Part shown: positions 38,282 to 46,647 of the stretch, one piece after another
Layout of the letters: each line of letters begins with the position of its first letter
How positions within the stretch are numbered: the first letter of the stretch is position 1
From: a virus
DNA length: 64,000 nt
Virus record (IMG/VR): IMGVR_UViG_3300042900_000746
Coordinates: 62,001 to 126,000 of that record
Direction: 5' to 3' (one strand)
Program-made: the position numbers and the translations under genes
Notes under the pieces: generated by a model
Database searches by the model: none
Told to the model about the DNA's origin: nothing
The model's input: only the letters and a program-made list of their open reading frames with translations

Positions 38282-39914
38282 TGATTTCATCCTTTTCATC
38301 ATTTGTATAAACTATAGTATACTCTGATTCAAGCGCATTTTCAACTAGTGTCAACCAAGCGTTATCTGATCTTCTAATATTTGCTGAGCTGCTTCTTCCC
38401 TGCTGATTAGTCGGGCGAATTACATTACCCGCACCTTTTCTTTTATTAGGAAGATTTGTTTGACCTTTTTGTGCTGGCTCTTGTTTGTCGGCGTTCATAG
38501 TGGCGTCTTTAGACTTCAGTGAAGCACTTAGTTCTGTTTGTTTTTTATTCGCATTTATTTGAATTTGTGATTGAATAGCTGCATAGAAATCTTTTGGATC
38601 GTGATCGGCGTCCATGCCTAATTCCATTCTAGCTTCTGACAGTCCTATTAAATTACTTGTAAACTTTTGAATAGTATGAGTTTCTTTTTTAACTTGAGTA
38701 TCAACATCTATTTCGTTGAACTTAAAGTAACAACGATCTGACGCATCACTTTCAAGTGGATTAGTCATAGGGTCAAATCCACCTTCAAGTAAAAGCTCAT
38801 TAAACAAATGTACTCTTACCATTTCAGAGAAAAGCTTTTGATATTGCTTGACCTTGTCGTAAAGAGCTGTATCCAATCTATCTGTCATTGATCTGTTACC
38901 GCCGCCCATTGACATACCAAGGTGATGAGGCGCAACACCCAATCCAACAGATACTCTTTCCTTAAAATGATCAAGATACTTAGATGCATCGAGTGCGGTA
39001 TTGGCAGCCCCGATAACTTCTATGTTGTGACGGAAAGGTAAAATCAATCCACCTTCTGCTCTAAGATTTTCTAATTCTTGGCCAGCGGTGCTTATCTCAT
39101 GAGGTTCTGCTGGTTGATCTGCAGTTCCTATGGTGTACTTGTACAATGGGAATAGTTCTCTATGAACCAGGTTTTGAATATCCTCTTCGATTTGTCGAAG
39201 AGCGACAATGTCATCCAAGGCCGATTCTATGAATGGCGTCCCAAATGCTCTGCCAGTTTTCTTGTCGATATAGACATGAATGACTTTGTCTGCGCTCCAT
39301 ACAGGGTCACGATCTGATGGCATATACGTCAGCGGATCTGTGCTCTGTTCATACTTCTGTGGTCTATTGTGTCTATCTCTTAAAATCCTTACTTGCTCAG
39401 TAGGTATTAAGTAATAACCAACAACAGGCTGACTAGCATTGACTCCCTCTAAAGGACTTGGAAAGTATTCTGATATGTCTCCACGTGCCTTAACAATGAA
39501 TGCGTTCCCATATTTAAAGAGATGATCTGTGACTTCTATTAGAAAATCTAAGAAAGGGCGCTTCATTGCCAATTCCATATAATCTATTCTTTGATATAAG
39601 TAGGAAATTGCTTCAGGATTTTCACCTACAATTTTCCAATTTTCTTTCCAGAATAACTCTTTATATTTATTTAAAGCCTGCTTTACATATGAATCGGTGT
39701 CAGCTGCCTGCATGATTCTATGGAAATCATACGGAGAAGGTTCGAATGTAGATCTTTTGCTATAAAAATAAGTATTACCTTGAAAACCGAGAGCTAACGA
39801 TGCGACTTTCATCGATCTACTAACTGATTTGATTTCTTCGCCATCTAGTGCTTTGGCTGTAAAATTATTATTTTTATCAACTTGCCTAAACGGCAAATAG
39901 TCAAAGACTGCCAT
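38256..39914 (-). CDS. Portal protein
   Basis: 552 aa from ATG 39914 (GGAG six bases upstream). Portal features: a DTDSYVKQALNKYKELF clip-side helix, FLIEVTDHLFKYGNAFI, the VIHVYIDKKTGRAFGTPFIE strand-turn, the long helix DDIVALRQIEEDIQNLVHR, and a GVAPHHLGM-type region before the C-terminal helices. The last 110 residues are disordered and Lys/Gln-rich. It forms the dodecameric ring for DNA passage and docks the terminase and neck. Confidence 0.9.
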   Translation of the reverse strand: MAVFDYLPFRQVDKNNNFTAKALDGEEIKSVSRSMKVASLALGFQGNTYFYSKRSTFEPSPYDFHRIMQAADTDSYVKQALNKYKELFWKENWKIVGENPEAISYLYQRIDYMELAMKRPFLDFLIEVTDHLFKYGNAFIVKARGDISEYFPSPLEGVNASQPVVGYYLIPTEQVRILRDRHNRPQKYEQSTDPLTYMPSDRDPVWSADKVIHVYIDKKTGRAFGTPFIESALDDIVALRQIEEDIQNLVHRELFPLYKYTIGTADQPAEPHEISTAGQELENLRAEGGLILPFRHNIEVIGAANTALDASKYLDHFKERVSVGLGVAPHHLGMSMGGGNRSMTDRLDTALYDKVKQYQKLFSEMVRVHLFNELLLEGGFDPMTNPLESDASDRCYFKFNEIDVDTQVKKETHTIQKFTSNLIGLSEARMELGMDADHDPKDFYAAIQSQIQINANKKQTELSASLKSKDATMNADKQEPAQKGQTNLPNKRKGAGNVIRPTNQQGRSSSANIRRSDNAWLTLVENALESEYTIVYTNDEKDEINVEQNDNK

Positions 39915-39977
39915 GTATCTCTCCAATATGAAAACTATATATAATAGTAGCTAAAGTGGTGTTTTTTTATAAGTTAA

Positions 39978-40187
39978 TCAGTTAACGTCGAGATTAGCTT
40001 TATCAAAAGCGTTTTTCATAATGATATTTTTAACAGCTTCAATCCAAAAAATTGTCTCTGCTTCATTAAAATCGCTTCTGTACTGGAGATTTGCATTTGA
40101 AATCTTAATTTCAATTGAAAATTCCTTAGCTTCTACTGGCTCAGTTGTTTGAATTTCTTCAATTATTTCAGTTGTTTCTTCTGACAT
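39978..40187 (-). CDS. Small acidic protein (69 aa)
   Basis: ATG at 40187 preceded by GAGGT; the frame could also start at a TTG further upstream inside the previous gene. First 20 residues very acidic (ETTEIIEEIQTTEP), then an alternating strand (FSIEIKISNANLQYR) and a helix (IFWIEAVKNIIMKNAF). No family recognised. Lies between the coiled-coil gene and the portal gene. Confidence 0.65.
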   Translation of the reverse strand: MSEETTEIIEEIQTTEPVEAKEFSIEIKISNANLQYRSDFNEAETIFWIEAVKNIIMKNAFDKANLDVN

Positions 40188-40197
40188 TTTATTTACC

Positions 40198-40389
40198 TCA
40201 CTCAAAGTTGTCTGTTTTTGTTTGTTTAATTGTTTTTTCTGTTTTACCTGGTTGCATTGCAGCGATTAAGTTTGCGACTTTGATGTTCAGCTGCTTAATC
40301 GTTGCCTCTTTTATGACCAAATCGGTTGTTAACTGGCCAATTTTTTCGCTGAATGTTTGAACTAGAATGTTAATATCTAAATCGTCCAT
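40198..40389 (-). CDS. Small coiled-coil protein (63 aa)
   Basis: Predicted single coiled coil (LTTDLVIKEATIKQLNIKVANLI), then a Lys/Thr tail. AAAGG stands upstream of the ATG. Its end overlaps the region upstream of the next gene's start. Unknown; size and context suggest an assembly or scaffold helper. Confidence 0.65.
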   Translation of the reverse strand: MDDLDINILVQTFSEKIGQLTTDLVIKEATIKQLNIKVANLIAAMQPGKTEKTIKQTKTDNFE

Positions 40390-40425
40390 ATTTACCTTTC
40401 GTCAAAATTCTAAACAATTATTATA

Positions 40426-41568
40426 TCACATTGGATAGGAGTCTAGCAGAGTATTTACGTATACTTCTTGATCATTTAGTCTTTTAGAATATGTTCGATA
40501 CATTTCCATAATCCAATGTTTAACGAATTCTGGCACTATCGGATCCTCTTGATCTTTAATAAGTAGTGTGGAATCATTCTTGATATACTTTTCTACCGTT
40601 TGTGCAGGTATCTCTAGTAAAGCATTTCTCACTTCTAAGGGCATTTGAATCGCTCTGAGCACCCTATCGCTAATCACTGCTATTGGTTCCCTATTGCCAA
40701 ACTCCAAATACGCTAGACCCCATTCTATGATAAGTCTAAGCAATTCTTCCAAGGTAGAGCCTATACACTGCGGGTGTATGGCCCAAAGACTTTTTGAATC
40801 TTCTTTAGAAAATTGGTCTATGTAATCTTGATCAATTTCATCGTATGTGATAATTGCATGTGGTGCTAAATCTAAAACTGTTTCATGTCTAGTTACAATC
40901 TTAAATTTACCTAAGGGATTATCATCTAGTCTTTGTATTCCATGATTAGAAATTGTTTTAGACATAAAATCCATTGTTCCATGAGTTATGTCTTCAAAAC
41001 TTTTAATCATATAATTATTATTAGAGCAAACATCACCATAAAAACTTTCACTATATGTTGGAACTGCTCTCCACAATAGGAAGCCTCTATATTTTCTTTC
41101 GCATGGATTTCTTAATTCAATATCCCAGTTAAGTCTATTTTGATTCCATGAATAAGTGAACTCTACTGAAAGCTTTGGTTCCTCAACTGGAGGTCTCCAA
41201 CAATTCATATCTTTATTCCAGACCCAGTTATTATACGGTTGCTTTTCTTGGTCTTTATTATCCACTAAATCATCAAAAGAGGAATGTGATATTGTTAAAA
41301 TATCTGAATTTTCCCCTATAGCTTTTGCTTGAATCCCGGCTTGACTATTAAGAAATGTGATTAATTGTTTTAAAGTATAAATTTTAATATTAAAAAAATT
41401 AATTGATTCCTTTTTTAAATTAGAAATCTTAAAATTGTCATCAACTTGAGACACACTTATCCCTTCATGCGTTTCGAGTATAATTTGATCAGAAGAAGGA
41501 ATGTATTTTTTTAAAACGTCGTAAATATTAATCGCTTGATTTTCTTTTAAAAAAGTAATATATTTCAT
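40426..41568 (-). CDS. 380-aa fibre-associated protein with duplicated N-terminal domain
   Basis: Residues 1-95 are related to the whole of the neighbouring 108-aa protein: MKY(I/V)TF, INIYxxL, (F/I)PSSD, VDD(N/D)F and ESINFFNIKI occur in both. After it comes PYNNWVWNKDMNCWRPPVEEP with a second Trp-rich strand (YSWNQNRLNWDIEL), a pattern that I recall from small proteins beside fibre genes in aquatic phages. The last 230 residues are mixed alpha/beta with ELLRLIIEWGLAYLEFG. AAGGTG precedes the start. Fibre assembly or attachment is a guess. Confidence 0.65.
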   Translation of the reverse strand: MKYITFLKENQAINIYDVLKKYIPSSDQIILETHEGISVSQVDDNFKISNLKKESINFFNIKIYTLKQLITFLNSQAGIQAKAIGENSDILTISHSSFDDLVDNKDQEKQPYNNWVWNKDMNCWRPPVEEPKLSVEFTYSWNQNRLNWDIELRNPCERKYRGFLLWRAVPTYSESFYGDVCSNNNYMIKSFEDITHGTMDFMSKTISNHGIQRLDDNPLGKFKIVTRHETVLDLAPHAIITYDEIDQDYIDQFSKEDSKSLWAIHPQCIGSTLEELLRLIIEWGLAYLEFGNREPIAVISDRVLRAIQMPLEVRNALLEIPAQTVEKYIKNDSTLLIKDQEDPIVPEFVKHWIMEMYRTYSKRLNDQEVYVNTLLDSYPM

Positions 41569-41578
41569 AAATTACACC

Positions 41579-41905
41579 TTAATGTTCAGTTGATTCATCA
41601 AACGGAGGGGGCGTACTTGTGTCGAATATATCCCTACGTCCATTCATAACTTCTAATGAATAATCGGAATTATTATTTACAAATTCTTTTAGTTCTTCAA
41701 TTGAATGAATTTTAATATTAAAAAAGTTAATTGATTCTTCTGTCAAATTTGAAAAATCAAAATCATCATCAACTTTGGAAATAGATAATTGACCAAAATA
41801 AGAATTAAGTAAAAAAAATGCTTTATCACTAGACGGGAAAAGGGTACCTAAAGTTTCGTATATATTTATATTATTCTTATATTGACAAAACGTTACATAT
41901 TTCAT
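41579..41905 (-). CDS. 108-aa paralogue of the next gene's N-terminal domain
   Basis: Nearly collinear with residues 1-95 of the 380-aa protein (shared MKY, INIY, PSSD, VDDDF, ESINFFNIKI). It ends in a short acidic, proline-containing tail (TPPPFDESTEH). The start follows an A-tract with no clear ribosome binding site, so translation may depend on the upstream fibre gene. Probably arose by tandem duplication. Confidence 0.65.
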   Translation of the reverse strand: MKYVTFCQYKNNINIYETLGTLFPSSDKAFFLLNSYFGQLSISKVDDDFDFSNLTEESINFFNIKIHSIEELKEFVNNNSDYSLEVMNGRRDIFDTSTPPPFDESTEH

Positions 41906-41911
41906 TTTTTT

Positions 41912-44065
41912 TTAATCATCCAATGTTTCATAGGTTGCTTGTAGTTGCACTTCTGTTACTGTAGCATAGTATAGATTATCGCCCGAATAAAGAGCTGAAT
42001 CTATATCGAAAGATATATTATACGGTGGAGAGTTTAGCACATCTGGAGTTACTATATATGTCTGATATGCCGACAGATTATTTATATCACCATATTGTGT
42101 ATAATTGATTCCATCAACAACGAGACTAGATATTCGAGGTGAACCAGTAGGGCCAACCCTAATGGAGAACTTATATAGTTTTGCATTCCTATGACCATCG
42201 GGTAATGACGGAGTAAAGTTTGCCGAGAATGATTCTGTCACTCTGGATGATACTTTGGTAGTTGTAGGAATCGTATATGTCGCAGATCCTGATGCCACAC
42301 AGAGTGGAACATCAGCTCCATATTCACCATCGGTTTGTGTAAAGTAGTTATCTGCCGCTGATGTATAATTACTAGTTCCACCAAAAACGCTAACATCATT
42401 ACCAGCTGTTTTGTAAACAAATAAGGTGCCACCAAAAGAGTTAGTATTGTTAGCTGGCGTTGTTCCTCTTGGTGCTAAAAATACCGTTGATCCAGAAGAC
42501 GACATCACAAAGTATCGTTGATTAAAAGCGCTATTACTGCTACTTACAACGGTAACCTCATCTGCGTATTGTAGAATACATCTTGAATCTGACTCTAAAG
42601 CCAGTATGACATATGGTGAGTACGCGGTACTTCTTGCTATAGAAGAAATGCCATATCTCAAGCTAGTTACTGTCGTAGTAATTGATGGGTATGAGGATGA
42701 AATTGCGTGATTGGAGTCTAAAAAGTAAAGGTTTTGGGCATAATAGGCAGTGCGCGCAAAGGCTGTTATTACTTTAAACTCCGTAGCAGTTCCAGATACA
42801 TTACGATATGGATAAGAAAACCATATAGAACCTTGATTCCCATCTGAACCCATGGAAGAAGAATATCCTGAGGCGTTAGAACTCGATGTTGTACTACTGG
42901 CTGATATCCAGCCAGTAGTTTTAGTAGTCCATGTTTTTCCTCTTATTGCTTCAGTGTACTGTCCATTATTACTCCATGGCCCATATATCCCAAGGTCAGA
43001 ATAATATACTCTTGCTCTAAATCGGTATTCTCTTGTTTGAACTACGGAGAAATTTTGTCCATAATAACTTGTACTAGTTCCGGTAACAACTTCAGTTCCA
43101 AAGAATGTAGTAGTTCCCAACCAAGATAAAGTACCACGTGATCTATATTGCCATTCCCACTGAATTTTTGCATTACCGTTATTATACGCATTAATATCAG
43201 TAAGTATGGCTAAATTGGTATCCCAAGTATATAGATCAATCCTAAACGGTATGGTTGCAATATGAAGTGGATACGTGCTTGTTGCACTAGAAAAAGAACT
43301 ATAAGTACTAGAAGAGTCTACTGGCGATCCATAGTAAGTTCTTGCACGACAATAGTATGGAGTGTTCGGCGTCAAGCCAGTAAATTGGACTGTTCTAGAA
43401 GCAGTTGTATTATCTAGGGGAAGAATACTACTATTAAGTACTTGTACCGGTGCACTTCCGTTTTCTGTCCATATTTCAAATCGAATATATGCTGCAACTC
43501 CGTTAGTTGAATAGTTGGAGCTAGAGCTTGATGAAAATGACAGTTTTGTGGAACTGATTGTTCCTGTATTTATTGGTGTTGTTGGAGTTGTTTTTGAATA
43601 GGATGCTGTTGAGGCATTGAGTGTTGATACCGCACTAAATCCTATGAAAGTTCCCTCTGCGTCATAGAATGCGATGTAACTAGAAAAGTTATAGGACGTT
43701 CCTGGACTTAGATCAGAAAAAGTAAATGTTTGATTTATTGCGCTGGTTGTTGGATCAACTGGGCTACTCTGAAAGTTTCCTGGGTTACTTGTTCTATACG
43801 CATAAACTTCTTTGTTATCAGAACCTGATGCTATGACTCTAACAGTAACAGAAGTCGGAGTTGCACTTACAAAGCTAAACGCTGGAGGAGTGTTATTTGT
43901 TATTCTTGAATAAAAAGTTGACCAATCATTTGGTCCCGCACCAGTTTTAATCTCTCCTTTATTAACACTTGCCCAATCATTAGCTCCAGCTCCTGTTTTA
44001 ATTTGTAGATTAGTTACAGTTGTCCAATCGTTGGCTCCAGGTCCTGTTTTAATTTGTATAGTCAT
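41912..44065 (-). CDS. Fibre/adhesin with Trp repeats and FN3-like domains (717 aa)
   Basis: Starts with three tandem units of about 16 residues: IKTGPGANDW, IKTGAGANDW, IKTGAGPNDW. Fibronectin-III-like domains follow (from about residue 55: FSFVSATPTSVTVRV ... LSPGTSYNFSSYI; again near 160 and 260: LTPNTPYYCRAR). The second half is Ser/Thr/Tyr-rich beta sequence ending in a compact domain (TVTEVQLQATYETLDD). Such repeat-FN3 architecture suits a virion surface fibre that binds the host. No Cys pairs, no signal peptide. Confidence 0.75.
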   Translation of the reverse strand: MTIQIKTGPGANDWTTVTNLQIKTGAGANDWASVNKGEIKTGAGPNDWSTFYSRITNNTPPAFSFVSATPTSVTVRVIASGSDNKEVYAYRTSNPGNFQSSPVDPTTSAINQTFTFSDLSPGTSYNFSSYIAFYDAEGTFIGFSAVSTLNASTASYSKTTPTTPINTGTISSTKLSFSSSSSSNYSTNGVAAYIRFEIWTENGSAPVQVLNSSILPLDNTTASRTVQFTGLTPNTPYYCRARTYYGSPVDSSSTYSSFSSATSTYPLHIATIPFRIDLYTWDTNLAILTDINAYNNGNAKIQWEWQYRSRGTLSWLGTTTFFGTEVVTGTSTSYYGQNFSVVQTREYRFRARVYYSDLGIYGPWSNNGQYTEAIRGKTWTTKTTGWISASSTTSSSNASGYSSSMGSDGNQGSIWFSYPYRNVSGTATEFKVITAFARTAYYAQNLYFLDSNHAISSSYPSITTTVTSLRYGISSIARSTAYSPYVILALESDSRCILQYADEVTVVSSSNSAFNQRYFVMSSSGSTVFLAPRGTTPANNTNSFGGTLFVYKTAGNDVSVFGGTSNYTSAADNYFTQTDGEYGADVPLCVASGSATYTIPTTTKVSSRVTESFSANFTPSLPDGHRNAKLYKFSIRVGPTGSPRISSLVVDGINYTQYGDINNLSAYQTYIVTPDVLNSPPYNISFDIDSALYSGDNLYYATVTEVQLQATYETLDD

Positions 44066-44074
44066 AATAAAGTC

Positions 44075-45727
44075 CTAAGAAAGATATATATCTCCAATAG
44101 CGCCATCAGTTGGCCTTCCGTTATTAGCCTGACCAGGCATACTATACTTGATATTTCTTAGAATCATAGTATTTAAAGCTCCGCCATTAGTTGTCACGCC
44201 AGTGGTAAAGCCACTGATAGTTGGTGTAACAACTCCACCACTAAACCAAGCTATTCCACTTGGAGACATAAGTGCCAAATTTCCTCCACTTTGCACAAAA
44301 ATACTACCAGGAAAAGCTGCTAGTGAATCTGTTCCTGTTCCTATGCTCCAGCCACCTATTGATCCAGATGATGCAGATATTACTCCAGTAAAAGATGCTA
44401 CCCCATCTGAACCTATTGAAACAGTATTCGTTCCTGCGGCATTAAATGCTTTTATTCCTGTTGAATTTATTTGCAGTCTTGCTCCACTCGATCCAGTTTG
44501 AACATTTACAGTACCTAGATTGATTGTTCCAGTAGTAATAACTCCACCACTAATCGAGGTTACGTTAGAGTTTACTTGTGCCCCAGTAATTAAACTTGTT
44601 GCTGCAGTACCGCCAATAGTTAGAGTATTTCCATTCCAACTCAATTGATCTTTTAAGGAAAATTGACCAGCGTTGTCAACATAGAATGCTGTGTTCGCAT
44701 TATTAAAAGTTCCTGTTCCAAAGTATATCTTTGTAGGGGCTATAGTTAGTCCTGCAATTGTTCCACCAGTAATCGGATCTCCGTTATCAAATGTCCCAGG
44801 AGTTGTTCCATCTGCAAACTGCAAGGTTCCTCTTATAGATAGAGCTGTACCATTCCATGAAACAAAATTAGTCGCATTTCCAGTTCTGAACTGTCCGTTG
44901 GTGTACCAATAGTTGAATCCTCCAGAGCCCAGTGTCATTCCACCTGCACCAGCATTTATGGAGTCATTAATATTTAACAGGTTTCCGCCTGAACCCACAC
45001 TGATACTATCTGCAGCTAAGTTTGCTTGGACCTGAACATCAGATCCAATTGTTATACTGTCATTGTCATACGTAATACCATCTGGTCCACCTAAACTAAA
45101 ACTACCATCTCCTTTAATCTGCCACCCTTGTAATCCAAAAGTGTCACTATAAGTAGTGGACTGGATAATTGAATTTGCTCCAAGAAGATTAATGGTATGT
45201 GATCCAATTGTTCCAGCAGTTAATTTTGAAACGGTTAAAGATCCAATATATTGGTTATCAATTAAAGGAGTGTGTGGATCAGTTTGAACTAATGAAGTCC
45301 ATGGTCCTACATTCCCGGTTGTGTCGATAGTTCTTGCTCTACCCCAAAAAGGCAAAAGCCCCTCATCTGGATCATATTCTTCCTCTAATTGAAGATTACT
45401 TACTCTGACAGTGAAAACATTGGCGTCAGCGAAGCCAGTTAATGGACCAGTTTCATCAGACATATCAGAATTTTGATATAATTCATATTCATATCTACTT
45501 ATATCTAAGTCTTGGCTATAATCAAAAACAAACATAACATTTTCTAAGCCAGCAAAAAGTTGAAGACTAGTTAATGCAGAAGGTGTTGTTGTGTCGGTTG
45601 GAACTTGAAATCTAATGGTATCGGAATAATCAGAAAGAACATTTAAATCAGAGTTTTTAGCCCTGACGGTAAGAACATATTCTTTTCCAGGCTTTAAATT
45701 TTCTATTTTCTTTTTTATAATAGCCAT
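44075..45727 (-). CDS. Tail fibre or central appendage with FN3 and beta-repeat stem (550 aa)
   Basis: ATG at 45727 follows the stop of the 305-aa gene directly. Residues 1-45 look like the end of an FN3 domain (EYVLTVRAKNSD), then a second one with DISRYEYELYQ. The remainder is a long Gly/Ser/Asn-rich beta stem with repeats such as GTLQFADGTTPG, FYVDNAGQFSLKD and WNGTxLxIxG, like the stems of host-recognition proteins. Ends GAIGDIYLS. A partner of the adjacent FN3 fibre is likely. Confidence 0.75.
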   Translation of the reverse strand: MAIIKKKIENLKPGKEYVLTVRAKNSDLNVLSDYSDTIRFQVPTDTTTPSALTSLQLFAGLENVMFVFDYSQDLDISRYEYELYQNSDMSDETGPLTGFADANVFTVRVSNLQLEEEYDPDEGLLPFWGRARTIDTTGNVGPWTSLVQTDPHTPLIDNQYIGSLTVSKLTAGTIGSHTINLLGANSIIQSTTYSDTFGLQGWQIKGDGSFSLGGPDGITYDNDSITIGSDVQVQANLAADSISVGSGGNLLNINDSINAGAGGMTLGSGGFNYWYTNGQFRTGNATNFVSWNGTALSIRGTLQFADGTTPGTFDNGDPITGGTIAGLTIAPTKIYFGTGTFNNANTAFYVDNAGQFSLKDQLSWNGNTLTIGGTAATSLITGAQVNSNVTSISGGVITTGTINLGTVNVQTGSSGARLQINSTGIKAFNAAGTNTVSIGSDGVASFTGVISASSGSIGGWSIGTGTDSLAAFPGSIFVQSGGNLALMSPSGIAWFSGGVVTPTISGFTTGVTTNGGALNTMILRNIKYSMPGQANNGRPTDGAIGDIYLS

Positions 45728-45728
45728 G

Positions 45729-46646
45729 TTATCTGATTCCACCTATAGATACAAAAACTGCTTGATCACTAATTTCTTCTTTGCCAATAGTTAAGTATAA
45801 ATTATAACTAAAAGAATAAGAAGATATTTTAACGTTATTCCCAGAGGATATAATATTTTTATCGGCAATTGTTTGAAGTTCTAAATTATAATCTCGATAA
45901 TTTAAATCATTATTTTCATATAAAAGAACATTTTGTTGCGACGCTGAATTATAACAATCTACAGTTGTCCAGTCAAGCTCTAATTCCATATTGGGAAATT
46001 GTGTATTTTGTAAACCGGTTAATTTAAATTTAAATTTACCGTAATCTGGTCCTTTATTTCCATATATCTGAATACTTGGTCCCGTAAAAGTAAAGTACAA
46101 TTTTGCGCCTGGATTTGAGGCAAGCCCGTTATCCCAATCGAGGTTTGAATTTATGAATGAAAAGTTATAGGATGATTCCGAGCCAGCGACTACATCATAA
46201 TCAGTTACATCTACTTGAGAGAATGCTGAATTAAATTCAGCTTGTTCTGCTGAAGTAACTTGGTAATCTTCAGAGTTAAATAATTTAATGTATCGTAAGT
46301 TTCCAGTTTTGTAATATATACTATATTGACTTATTGTTTCTATATCTGCGGCATGATCTTCTGCAGCTTGAAAATACAACGTATTATTATTAATGATATT
46401 ATTTACTGGAGTAAATTCAGAGTCTGACCCAATAGTTTCATAAACTACTAGATATGAAGAATGGTCGTTTAAAAGATCTAAAGAACTATTATAATATTTT
46501 TCTATTTCCAGATCAGTTACATCTATGAATAGCCATGTATCTTTTAATATTTTATCATTAGGCGTGAACTTGTTAATAGTTCTTTTGACGAGCGGATAAG
46601 AATAAGCTGTGGATTCTCCTTGTTTAAAATATTTAAACCATGTCAT
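45729..46646 (-). CDS. Beta-rich virion protein, possible sugar-binding fold (305 aa)
   Basis: Mainly beta. Residues about 165-210 (KLYFTFTGPSIQIYGNKGPDYG, quoted in part) resemble the jelly-roll 'LxFxFxGxxIxxxGxxxxxxG' pattern of galactose-binding-like domains. It is flanked by two fibre genes and overlaps neither. Could be a fibre hinge, collar or adhesin. The similarity is an impression, not a search result. Confidence 0.55.
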   Translation of the reverse strand: MTWFKYFKQGESTAYSYPLVKRTINKFTPNDKILKDTWLFIDVTDLEIEKYYNSSLDLLNDHSSYLVVYETIGSDSEFTPVNNIINNNTLYFQAAEDHAADIETISQYSIYYKTGNLRYIKLFNSEDYQVTSAEQAEFNSAFSQVDVTDYDVVAGSESSYNFSFINSNLDWDNGLASNPGAKLYFTFTGPSIQIYGNKGPDYGKFKFKLTGLQNTQFPNMELELDWTTVDCYNSASQQNVLLYENNDLNYRDYNLELQTIADKNIISSGNNVKISSYSFSYNLYLTIGKEEISDQAVFVSIGGIR

Positions 46647-46647
46647 A

